From Candidatus Woesearchaeota archaeon (GTDB lineage Archaea > Nanobdellota > Nanobdellia > Woesearchaeales > GW2011-AR9), in NCBI GenBank assembly GCA_016203215.1, contig JACQNF010000051.1:1-14309 (forward strand): a stretch of 14,309 bases of DNA, read 5' to 3'. Of this stretch, positions 5,953 through 13,050 are shown piece after piece (position 1 is the first letter of the stretch; every line of letters starts with the position of its first letter). The notes under the pieces are model-generated. The model saw nothing but the letters and a program-made list of their open reading frames with translations, was not told the DNA's origin and did no database searches. The position numbers and the translations under genes are program-made.

Positions 5953-8364
5953 ATGATCTTAAAAGAGGTAACGCTTCGTAATATTCGTTCTTATGTTGAT
6001 GAAACCGTAGTCTTTCCCAGGGGTTCAATTCTCTTAGCGGGAGACATCGGTTCCGGGAAATCCTCTTTACTCTTTGCGGTAGAATTTGCGCTATTTGGTG
6101 CTTCTCGGTCAGATCTTCCTGTCGAATTGCTCTTACGTAAGGGCGCAACAAGCGCCTCGGTTTCTCTCGTGTTTGAGTTGCCGGGAAAGGATGTGACCAT
6201 CACTCGTTATATCAAGAAAGAGAAAGATACCATCAAGCAGATGGCAGGGGAAGTTATCGTTAACAACGTCACAAAGGAACTCACCCCCGTAGAGATGAAA
6301 GCAGAGGTTCTGGCGCTTCTCGGCTACCCTGAAGACTTACTGACGAAGAACAAGAACTATATTTTTCGTTACACGGTCTACACCCCGCAGGAGGAGATGA
6401 AATTCATTCTGCAAGACGATCCCGAAATAAGATTACAGGTATTGAGAAAAGTGTTTAATGTGGATAAGTACAGCACAATAAGGGAAAACACCCTGTTGTA
6501 TCTCAAAAGTCTTCGTGTTGCTCAAGCCGGGTTAAAAGCAAAAACAGAACCGTTGGAACAGTACCGACAAAAGTTCAGAGAAAACCACGAGGAAAAAGAA
6601 CTTCTAAGCAGAGCGGGAGAAGAAGCGGAAAAGGACGCACGTCAGCTGAAAGAACATCTTCAGGCACAACAGGAGAAGGTCCTCGTGTTGGAACAAAAAT
6701 ACCAACAGGTACATCAAGTTACCCAGCGGCTCTCTGCGCTCAAAGCGTTATTAAAAGATAATGAACTTCGTAAAGAGCAGTTGACTCTAAAACAGGAACA
6801 AATCACCCCTGCGCTCGCAGAAATAAAGTTGCCGGAAGAGATCGTCGCTAAAACGATCACGGCAGAAATTCAGCTCTTGGAGAAAACAAAGCAAGAGCAC
6901 CTGCAAAAAAAGGTAAGCCTGAACGAGAAGATCATGTTCTGTCAAAAACAGATCTCTCAGCTTCGTTCCGAAGTCGAGGGATTTCAAACAGAGATACAAC
7001 ATCTTGAGGAAAAACAGAAAACCTACGGCTTGCTCTCTCAGGTAGTGGCGGGAAAGACAAGCCTTGTTGAACGGAAGCGTCAAGTTGAAGACCTCTTCGA
7101 AAAAACACAAGCGCTCATCACGAAGAATCAAACATTGTTGGCTCAATCACGAGAGATGCAGGAACGAGTTGCTCATCTCGACACCTGTCCCACGTGCTTG
7201 CAGCAAGTTGCTGTGGACCATAAGCACAGGATCACGGAACAGGAAGCACACAAGATCCGTCAGGCGGAACTGATCCTCGGAGAATTGCAGAAACGACGTG
7301 CAACAGTCTGGCTGCAGCGTGAAGAAGTTCTGCGGGAGATCGATGCTCTTCTTCAGAAAGAGAATACGCTTGCCAAGCTTGCAGGGGAATTAGCCCAACT
7401 TGTCCGAAAACAAGAGGTGCTGGACAAGAAACGGGAAGAACTACGCAGCTATGCTCAAGAGAATAATCGTCGGAGTCAAGAATTGCAGGAACTTGAGACC
7501 GTGAACAACACTGATGCGCTCTCGCGAAGCATTTCCGAGAAACAGCAGCAGCTGCAGCTTCTTCTGCGTCAGGAATACTTGCTGAAACAGCAATCCGAAC
7601 TTCAGCAGCTTGCTGAGGAATGTTCCCGAAAATCGATTCAGTATCAACAGGAGATTGTCCAGCTCGAACAGATGGTTGCCACTGCAGAAAGTATCCTCCC
7701 TCTGCTCGAAAAAGAGAAAACGATGATGAGCGAATTGCTTGGGAAAGAGCGTGATGCTTCCGTTCGCGTTGCGCAGCTGACCACGAAGAGGGACTTTGTC
7801 ACTCGACAGCTTGATGAGCTTACGGAACAAGTTGTGTCATTGACTCGAGAACAAGAACGATTGATCCGTCTTCGGGAGATCCATCATTGGTTAGAAGAGT
7901 TTTTTATTAATTTGACATACACTATCGAGAAGCATGTGATGGTGCGAGCGCATCGTCTCTTCAATCAATGTTTTCAAGAATGGTTTGCGATGCTTATCGA
8001 TGATGAGCAGACCAGTGGTAGGATCGATGATCTGTTCACGCCAGTTATCGAGCAGAACGGCCATGAAATTTCGTTTGCGCATCTCAGTGGAGGAGAGCGG
8101 ACATCCGCGGCCCTTGCCTATCGCTTGGCGTTGAATCGTGTCATCAGCGACGTTGTGCACACGATCCAGACAAAGGACTTGCTTGTTCTCGACGAGCCGA
8201 CGGATGGATTTAGCGCAGAACAGTTAGATAAGATGAGAGATGTTTTGGAACGTCTTGGCTTGCAGCAGACCATTTTAGTTTCTCATGAATCAAAGATCGA
8301 GAGTTTTGTGGAGAAGGTAATCCGCATTCAGAAAGAGGGGCACGTGAGCAGTGTCGTCCAGTAG
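5953..8364 (+). CDS. rad50: Rad50-like zinc-hook ABC ATPase (SMC-like DNA repair)
   Basis: Rad50-family ATPases tether DNA ends and, with Mre11, start double-strand-break processing. The 803 residues show the full layout: N-terminal half-domain with Walker A GDIGSGKSS (30-38), a Q-loop region near YTPQEE, a first coiled coil from about 185 to 400, and a zinc hook CPTC at 412-415. A returning coil runs to about 640, then come signature LSGGERTSAAL (711-721), Walker B LLVLDEPTDGF (743-753) and switch His778 in SHE. Glu748 is the expected catalytic base. All ATPase motifs are intact. The usual neighbour Mre11 is absent, as are HerA and NurA, so its nuclease partner must be elsewhere or it could be an SbcC-like or specialised relative. 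It has its own TATA box. Confidence 0.88.
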   Translation: MILKEVTLRNIRSYVDETVVFPRGSILLAGDIGSGKSSLLFAVEFALFGASRSDLPVELLLRKGATSASVSLVFELPGKDVTITRYIKKEKDTIKQMAGEVIVNNVTKELTPVEMKAEVLALLGYPEDLLTKNKNYIFRYTVYTPQEEMKFILQDDPEIRLQVLRKVFNVDKYSTIRENTLLYLKSLRVAQAGLKAKTEPLEQYRQKFRENHEEKELLSRAGEEAEKDARQLKEHLQAQQEKVLVLEQKYQQVHQVTQRLSALKALLKDNELRKEQLTLKQEQITPALAEIKLPEEIVAKTITAEIQLLEKTKQEHLQKKVSLNEKIMFCQKQISQLRSEVEGFQTEIQHLEEKQKTYGLLSQVVAGKTSLVERKRQVEDLFEKTQALITKNQTLLAQSREMQERVAHLDTCPTCLQQVAVDHKHRITEQEAHKIRQAELILGELQKRRATVWLQREEVLREIDALLQKENTLAKLAGELAQLVRKQEVLDKKREELRSYAQENNRRSQELQELETVNNTDALSRSISEKQQQLQLLLRQEYLLKQQSELQQLAEECSRKSIQYQQEIVQLEQMVATAESILPLLEKEKTMMSELLGKERDASVRVAQLTTKRDFVTRQLDELTEQVVSLTREQERLIRLREIHHWLEEFFINLTYTIEKHVMVRAHRLFNQCFQEWFAMLIDDEQTSGRIDDLFTPVIEQNGHEISFAHLSGGERTSAALAYRLALNRVISDVVHTIQTKDLLVLDEPTDGFSAEQLDKMRDVLERLGLQQTILVSHESKIESFVEKVIRIQKEGHVSSVVQ

Positions 8365-8397
8365 TCCATTAGGCATATACTTCATATTCCTTGTCCT

Positions 8398-8412
8398 CGA
8401 AATGTTTATAAG
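8398..8412 (+). promoter_or_regulatory. BRE/TATA promoter of the 389-residue gene
   Basis: CGAAAT-G-TTTATAAG is a clear BRE plus TATA arrangement centred about 26 nt before ATG 8434, giving a leaderless mRNA and transcription independent of the Rad50-like gene. Confidence 0.65.
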
Positions 8413-8433
8413 ATTATTCACGATCGGTAAAAG

Positions 8434-9603
8434 ATGCTTGAGCAAGTTCGTCCAGAAATCTATCTCGCAACTCCGGATGAGCCGTTTTTCCGAAATGTAG
8501 TCCAGCGCGATCTTGCTGAAACCAAGAAAGTGCGGCTTTCATTGCAGGAAGAGATGAAAGATGCGTTGTTAGTGCAGAGTGTTCTTGGTCATGCGCAAGC
8601 GAAACATAAGGCATTTTGGGAAGCGCGAGCGCAGTTTCCTCAAGCGACACTGAGTGATATTGTTCTTGCAGCAGGATTAAATCTTCAGCAAATAGAGCAG
8701 CAGCGGCAGGATGTGATCGACGATGTCCAAGAGTGGATTGAGGTTGCAAAACAGGGCAAGGTCGATCGGCTCGTTCTCAGTGGTCGGCCTCTGTTGGGCG
8801 TGGAATTCTTGCGTGAGCATGTTGTTAATCCCGAATATGTTTTTCGAGGGATGATCTTAGGCTTGATGGATAATTTTGAGTGGAGGCAAAATGCCGCAAA
8901 AGAATATTGCCACACCACAATTGATGATCGAGAATTAATCATCGGCGGCGGAACATCGGTGATTGTAGACGTCGATAAGCTCATCGAATGGCGTCCGTTT
9001 GCCGTGGAAGAATTAGCAAATTCAGAAGTAACTCCTGCGGTATGGAAAGAAATGAAAGAGTTAGGCATCTTTACGGACAGCAGCAATCCTCGTGCAGAAA
9101 CAGTCTATGTTCGAAAGAAAAAGGGCTTAGGCACATCTGATGATGCTGCTTTTATCACGGCAGGGGAATTATATAAACACGCAGGTGAAGTAAATGCGCG
9201 TTCCGCTTTCCTTGGTTTATTTGTCATCGACGGGGTTGATACCTATGATAAGCTCGTCAAGCATCCCTTGGAAGGCGGCTATGATGAGCAGATCGCTCGA
9301 CAGTTGCGTCGCGATTTGCCTGGATTAGTTTCTAAACAGGAATTATATGCATTAATTTATCACGCCGCAAAAAATAATGTCGGGGAGGTAGTCAGTTCAT
9401 CTCATAAAAAGCTGATTCAATATCAGGAGATGACCAGGCCGGCACTGCCGACGCTTCTTCACCACCTTCGATTTATGGAAGAACGCAAAACCGCTCCATT
9501 TAAGGTCGGATTTGAACGTCAGCCAAGTCTTGATTTTTATGCGTCTGTTGAACGACGGATGAGTCATTTACGAGAGGAAGTCCTGCCAAATCTTTATAAG
9601 TAG
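8434..9603 (+). CDS. Hypothetical protein, 389 residues
   Basis: I do not recognise this family. The protein is soluble, with no signal peptide or membrane segment. The first 120 residues are charged, helical and Gln-rich, with a possible helix-turn-helix-like stretch around LSDIVLAAGLNLQQI. The middle part looks like alternating strands and helices, including DRELIIGGGTSVIVDVDKL, and the C-terminal third is again helical. It lacks the DxH, GNHD and GHxH motifs of Mre11 and no NurA-type DGS motif is evident, so it is not an obvious nuclease partner of the preceding Rad50-like gene. It starts 70 nt after that gene with its own promoter. The length and intact frame support a real gene; the function is unknown. 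Confidence 0.82.
   Translation: MLEQVRPEIYLATPDEPFFRNVVQRDLAETKKVRLSLQEEMKDALLVQSVLGHAQAKHKAFWEARAQFPQATLSDIVLAAGLNLQQIEQQRQDVIDDVQEWIEVAKQGKVDRLVLSGRPLLGVEFLREHVVNPEYVFRGMILGLMDNFEWRQNAAKEYCHTTIDDRELIIGGGTSVIVDVDKLIEWRPFAVEELANSEVTPAVWKEMKELGIFTDSSNPRAETVYVRKKKGLGTSDDAAFITAGELYKHAGEVNARSAFLGLFVIDGVDTYDKLVKHPLEGGYDEQIARQLRRDLPGLVSKQELYALIYHAAKNNVGEVVSSSHKKLIQYQEMTRPALPTLLHHLRFMEERKTAPFKVGFERQPSLDFYASVERRMSHLREEVLPNLYK
9586..9600 (+). promoter_or_regulatory. BRE/TATA promoter of the ASCH gene, inside the preceding gene
   Basis: CCAAAT-C-TTTATAAG, almost the same as the promoter at 8398-8412, lies in the last codons of the 389-residue gene and is centred about 26 nt before ATG 9623. Confidence 0.6.
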
Positions 9604-9622
9604 TGATTCTTCCTGGCTTTAG

Positions 9623-9883
9623 ATGAAGCACGAGAAGAAAGTTTTGCCCGAGTATTTTCAAAAGATTCTTGAAGGGAAAAAGACGTTTGAACTTCGTCTC
9701 GCAGATTGGACGTGCCGCGAAGGAGATGTTCTTGTCTTGCGTGAATGGGATTCTCTAAAAAAAGAATTCACGGGACGTATTATCGAGAAAGAGATTACGT
9801 ACGTTTTTAAGACGAAAGACGTTTCATTCTGGCCGCAGGAAGATGTTGACAAATATGGGTATCAGATCATCCTTTTTCGGTGA
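9623..9883 (+). CDS. ASCH/DUF3850-type small protein
   Basis: ASCH domains are PUA-like beta-barrels thought to bind RNA, sometimes acting with translation or RNA modification; the role of this subgroup is not settled. The 86 residues are essentially one domain. The DUF3850 pattern is clear: HEKKVLPEYF at the start, then GKKTFELRLADW with Gly18, Lys19, Glu23, Arg25 and Asp28, then EGDVLVLREWD, TGR and ITYVF, ending in YGYQIILF. It begins 20 nt after the preceding gene but has its own TATA box inside that gene, so it can be expressed separately. A hairpin terminator follows its stop codon. Confidence 0.8.
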   Translation: MKHEKKVLPEYFQKILEGKKTFELRLADWTCREGDVLVLREWDSLKKEFTGRIIEKEITYVFKTKDVSFWPQEDVDKYGYQIILFR

Positions 9884-9890
9884 GAGAGTC

Positions 9891-9937
9891 GCGGGGTCAT
9901 TTCTGGGATTGATACCCCGCTAGTTTTCTTTTCTCTT
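9891..9937 (+). terminator. Hairpin plus T-rich transcription terminator
   Basis: GCGGGGT (9891-9897) pairs with ACCCCGC (9914-9920), followed on the plus strand by a T-rich run (TAGTTTTCTTTTCTCTT). It lies just after the ASCH stop, between convergent genes. Archaea mainly rely on the T-run, which is present; on the minus strand the hairpin lacks one. Confidence 0.6.
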
Positions 9938-10366
9938 CCGGGTACGAGGATAGTTCAAATACATCAGAGATGCTATGCCGGTTAAAATACCTGACCAGAG
10001 GTTTAACGATTCTTTATTATTTCTCTCAGAAATCTCTTCCATGTTATCTCCCATATTTTCCAATAGCGTTTGTTGCGAGCCTCTAGACTGTAGAGTTCCA
10101 ACTTCTTCTTTTGCTGTTGACAATTTTTCTTCTAAACTCGAAATTCCTTGAAGATCTGGGCTTTCTTGAGCTATGATGTGAATTGTTCTCTGGGCGTAAT
10201 CCAACACTTCTTTTGGATCTTGTCAGTCGTACTGTCGAACGTATGCTGAAACGCTCTGGAGCAAGTCCGTCTCCGGAACATTGGGTCTGTTGAAGTATTG
10301 TGTAAAGCTTATCGCAGAAATAAGCCCAAAAGTTGCACCCGAGAATAAATATAATCCTTTTCTCAT
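9920..10366 (-). pseudogene. Two-membrane-segment protein interrupted by an in-frame TGA
   Basis: From ATG 10366 the frame reads 47 codons, meets TGA (10223-10225), then continues in the same frame for 100 more codons to TAG. Part one starts MRKGLYLFSGATFGLISAI, a membrane segment. Part two has a charged, coiled-coil-like middle (SSLEEKLSTAKEEVGTL) and a second hydrophobic segment near the C-terminus (WSGILTGIASLMYL) ending in a basic tail. Together they make a sensible protein with a membrane anchor at each end; no family is recognised. A TATA box stands 28 nt before ATG 10366. The second half could start at GTG 10207, but no Shine-Dalgarno precedes it. Options are a recent nonsense mutation, a sequencing error, readthrough, or two separate small genes. 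Confidence 0.6.
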
Positions 10367-10389
10367 TATGGATGATTATTGGCAAGTCG

Positions 10390-10407
10390 TTTATAAAATA
10401 TTCTCGC
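10390..10407 (-). promoter_or_regulatory. BRE/TATA promoter of the TGA-interrupted gene
   Basis: On the minus strand GCGAGAATA precedes TTTTATAAA, centred about 28 nt before ATG 10366. An intact promoter suggests the gene is still transcribed. Confidence 0.55.
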
Positions 10408-10436
10408 TTTGAGTTACTATTTTGCGGTTTACAGGC

Positions 10437-11261
10437 CTATTCCAGCACTGCTTTTAATGAGGCAATGCCCACTTCAAGTTGTTTATCCGTCGGTTCTTTT
10501 GTGGTTATCCGTTGCAGCCAGAGGCCGGGTGTGATGAGCGCTTTCACGAAAGGATTGTGGTGGTATCGACCGCTGAGTTTAATGATTTCATATCCAATCC
10601 CTGCGATTGCTGGGAGGAGAAGCAGTCTTCCCGTCAGCTTGACCCACCACGGGCCGGTTATGAACGAAAAGACGCCGATGGAAAGAAGAACGATGATGAA
10701 TAGAAACGTTGTGCCACACCGCGGATGAAACCGCGAACAGGTTTTTACATTTTCAAGCGTCAATTCCTTTTTCTGTTCGTAACAATAAATGGATTTGTGC
10801 TCTGCGCCATGATATTGGAACAGCGTCTTCACGTCTTTCATCGACGAAATTGCAAGGAGATAGCCAAGGAAGAGGATTGCCCGAAAGATTCCGTCTACAA
10901 GGTTAAACAGGACCCCGTCCTGAAATAAGAGGTGGGCGCTGAAGAAAGGGAGAACAACAAAAATAAGTACTGAAAAAAGCAGGGAGACAACAATTGTGGC
11001 GATAAGTTCTTTCTTCGTTATTTTTTCTTCTTCCTGCAGCTGCTGGCTGCTGCTCCAGCTGAGCGCACGGACGCCGTCGTAGATTGTATATCCCAATCCG
11101 ACGATCCCGCGGAGAAAAAAAATGTTGAACACCTTTGGAAAATAGGTTGACTTGTCTTTCTTGATCTTGATTTCACCGTTCGGGAGCCGGACAGCAACAG
11201 CGAACTTTTCCTTGTTGCGCATCATCACGCCTTCAATGACTGCTTGACCACCGACTTCCAT
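10437..11261 (-). CDS. DUF1385 (YqhQ-type) membrane protein
   Basis: This is a member of the DUF1385 family, whose biochemical role is unknown; some databases call it a predicted metal-dependent enzyme. The 274 residues start with the family hallmark GGQAVIEGVMMR (4-15). The second hallmark is YHGAEHKSIYCYE (150-162) followed by SRFHPRCGTTFL (176-187), whose His151, His155, His179 and Cys182 could bind metal. About four membrane segments are visible, near residues 86-108, 122-140, 185-203 and 210-228. The start is fixed by the hallmark near the N-terminus and a TATA box 27 nt upstream. The family is best known from bacteria, so its presence here is mildly notable. Confidence 0.9.
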   Translation of the reverse strand: MEVGGQAVIEGVMMRNKEKFAVAVRLPNGEIKIKKDKSTYFPKVFNIFFLRGIVGLGYTIYDGVRALSWSSSQQLQEEEKITKKELIATIVVSLLFSVLIFVVLPFFSAHLLFQDGVLFNLVDGIFRAILFLGYLLAISSMKDVKTLFQYHGAEHKSIYCYEQKKELTLENVKTCSRFHPRCGTTFLFIIVLLSIGVFSFITGPWWVKLTGRLLLLPAIAGIGYEIIKLSGRYHHNPFVKALITPGLWLQRITTKEPTDKQLEVGIASLKAVLE

Positions 11262-11283
11262 AACGCCTTAGGGGAGAACAGGA

Positions 11284-11292
11284 TATATAAAA
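11284..11292 (-). promoter_or_regulatory. TATA box of the DUF1385 gene
   Basis: TTTTATATA on the minus strand is centred about 27 nt before ATG 11261, again giving a leaderless start. Confidence 0.6.
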
Positions 11293-11355
11293 TTAGTGGT
11301 GGGGAAATGGGTTTGTTTCATTATTTAATGCTTTTCGAGCATTTTCTTGCCCATC

Positions 11356-12543
11356 TTATCTCCTCGATGTATTATTACTACTATTATTTTTCAACGTACT
11401 TTTCCTCAGTGCACTTACGTCTTCTTTTAATCGTAAGATTACGTGATCAAGCTCTTTTTTCGTCGTTTCTTTTCCCAGTGTCAGTCGGATCGTTCCTTGG
11501 GCAAAATCACGTGGCACGCCGATCGCCTGGAGAACGTGGCTGATCGTCATGGTATTTGCCGTGCAGGCGCTTCCGGCGGAGGCGAAGATGCCTTGCGCGG
11601 ATAGCATTTTGATCACTGTTTCCGCATCGATTCTGGCAAACGAGATATTGATATTGTTCGAAAGTCTTTCTGTAGGTGAACCATTTAATCGACACGAAGG
11701 TATTTCCGTTACGAGTCTGTGAATACAATACTTTTGTAATTCTTGTAGTCTTTTTGTTTCACGATTTCGTTCACGCTCAGCTAACTCTAACGCAGATGCT
11801 AACCCGATAATCCCCGCCGTGTTTTCCGTCCCGCTCCGGAGACCGAATTCTTGGCCGCCGCCGTGGATCAGAGGGATAAGCTTAATTCCATTTCGGATAT
11901 ATAAGAACCCGCTGCCTTTTGGACCGTAGATCTTGCTCCCATTGATCGTCATCAGATCGACGCCGAGGGTGTTCACGTCAATCAGCAGCTGACCCGCCGC
12001 TTGACAGGCATCTGTATGGATAAAAATACGATGTTTCTTGGCAATTGCCGCAATTTCTGCCATCGGCTGAATCGTGCCGATCTCATTGTTGGCGTAGATG
12101 ATGGAGATGAGGATGGTTTTAGAGGTAATTGCTTTTTCTACATCCTTCGGATTGACTTTTCCTGTTGCATCAACGTCAAGATACGTCACTTTACACCCGC
12201 AGTACTTCTCGAGGTATGCGCAGGTCTCGAGCACGGCTTTGTGTTCTATCTTTGTCGTAATCAGATGGTTTCCCTGTTTTCGATAGAAGCGCATGATTCC
12301 TTTCAGCGCTAAGTTGATGCTTTCCGTACCGCTTCCGGTGAAGATGATTTCGGATGCGTCTTTTGCATTGATTATGGTTTGAATTTTTGCTCTTGCCTTC
12401 TCTACCACATCCCTTACTTTCCTTCCGGCAGCATGGATGCTGCTTGGATTAGCATAATTCTCTGACAGAAATGGCTTCATTGCTGCGGCAGCTTCATGCC
12501 GAAGAGGCGTCGCGGCGGCGTAGTCGAGATAGATCGTTTTCAT
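11356..12543 (-). CDS. nifS: Cysteine desulfurase (NifS/IscS type)
   Basis: This PLP enzyme removes sulfur from cysteine for Fe-S cluster assembly or tRNA thiolation, in the cytoplasm. The 395 residues contain YLDYAAATP (5-13), FTGSGTESIN (68-77), His101 in the KIEHKAV stretch, NNEIGTIQP (152-160), HTDACQAAG (176-184) with PLP contacts Asp178 and Gln181, and the PLP lysine Lys204 in NGSKIYGPKGSG. The His usually before that Lys is Ser. RSGTEN (236-241) is intact, and catalytic Cys327 lies in SAGSACTA within the active-site loop. The C-terminal tail is Asn/Ser-rich and probably disordered. No IscU/NifU scaffold gene is next to it, and the IscS versus NifS assignment is not decided. A TATA box lies 25 nt before the ATG. 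Confidence 0.93.
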   Translation of the reverse strand: MKTIYLDYAAATPLRHEAAAAMKPFLSENYANPSSIHAAGRKVRDVVEKARAKIQTIINAKDASEIIFTGSGTESINLALKGIMRFYRKQGNHLITTKIEHKAVLETCAYLEKYCGCKVTYLDVDATGKVNPKDVEKAITSKTILISIIYANNEIGTIQPMAEIAAIAKKHRIFIHTDACQAAGQLLIDVNTLGVDLMTINGSKIYGPKGSGFLYIRNGIKLIPLIHGGGQEFGLRSGTENTAGIIGLASALELAERERNRETKRLQELQKYCIHRLVTEIPSCRLNGSPTERLSNNINISFARIDAETVIKMLSAQGIFASAGSACTANTMTISHVLQAIGVPRDFAQGTIRLTLGKETTKKELDHVILRLKEDVSALRKSTLKNNSSNNTSRR

Positions 12544-12560
12544 CGGCAGTCAGAAGAGGG

Positions 12561-12580
12561 GTTTTTATATAAAAGTTCTC
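12561..12580 (-). promoter_or_regulatory. BRE/TATA promoter of the cysteine desulfurase gene
   Basis: GAGAAC followed by TTTTATATAAAAAC on the minus strand is centred about 25 nt before ATG 12543; the BRE-like part resembles that of the promoter at 10390-10407. Confidence 0.6.
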
Positions 12581-12608
12581 GTGGAAAAATGGTCCAAATT
12601 TTAGAAGT

Positions 12609-12941
12609 CTACACTCTCTCTTCTAGCTTAACACAGCTCCCATCACTCGTTGGTCTTTTCACAAACCGGAATTTTTGAGAACTTCTCATCTGGCATTTTA
12701 GAGAAACCATCATCCCCCGAGGATCTTTTGAACCAGAAATGTCTCCCAATTCCTCGTAAGAGATTTTTTCACCGATATGTTCTAACAAATAACGTAACAT
12801 GGTCCCGTGTTTTGTATAACTCTTAATTGGAACGCCGTTTAAAGGGTCTCCTATTCGGTACTCATCTCCACAAAGATAAATATCTCCCCATTGATGTGAG
12901 ATTTCTCTGTGTTCTCCATTATACTTGATGTATCCTGACAT
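12609..12941 (-). CDS. Hypothetical protein with possible winged-helix domain
   Basis: The protein has 110 residues and no recognised family name. The N-terminal 45 residues look beta-rich (SGYIKYNG, DIYLCGDEYRIGDP). The rest (MLRYLLEHIGEKISYEELGDI, then MMVSLKCQM and a C-terminal strand region) resembles the helix-turn-helix plus wing of OmpR/PhoB-type C-terminal domains, where the phrase like H-I-G-E-x-I-S-Y-E-E-L is common. A small DNA-binding regulator is therefore possible but not proven. There is no signal peptide or membrane segment. It has its own TATA box 25 nt before the ATG and ends 65 nt before the desulfurase start codon. Confidence 0.7.
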   Translation of the reverse strand: MSGYIKYNGEHREISHQWGDIYLCGDEYRIGDPLNGVPIKSYTKHGTMLRYLLEHIGEKISYEELGDISGSKDPRGMMVSLKCQMRSSQKFRFVKRPTSDGSCVKLEERV

Positions 12942-12960
12942 AACTGTTCAAAAAGGACGG

Positions 12961-12971
12961 TATTTTAAAAA
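12961..12971 (-). promoter_or_regulatory. TATA box of the possible winged-helix gene
   Basis: TTTTTAAAATA on the minus strand is centred about 25 nt before ATG 12941. It supports the annotated start and a leaderless transcript. Confidence 0.5.
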
Positions 12972-13050
12972 GTTACCCTCGTTAAATTTTGACACTTCTG
13001 TTCACGATACCCTTTTAGATGAAAAATCAAAAGACCCCGCATCTGGCTTC

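Noticed and set aside
8434..9603. Divergent Mre11 or NurA partner of the Rad50-like protein
   Set aside because: None of the Mre11 phosphodiesterase motifs and no convincing NurA motif could be found.
10223..10225. TGA read as selenocysteine or as a reassigned sense codon
   Set aside because: The local context has no redox motif and I see no obvious selenocysteine insertion structure. TGA ends several intact genes in the window.
10083..10385. A 100-codon minus-strand reading frame overlapping the TGA-split gene
   Set aside because: It is in another frame, Arg/Ser-rich without a plausible fold, and the competing frame has membrane segments, a coiled coil and the correct TATA spacing.
13019..13050. 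T-rich stretch after ccdA (minus strand) as a terminator
   Set aside because: It has two short T-runs and would fit an archaeal terminator, but without a clear longer run or stem the evidence was too weak to list.
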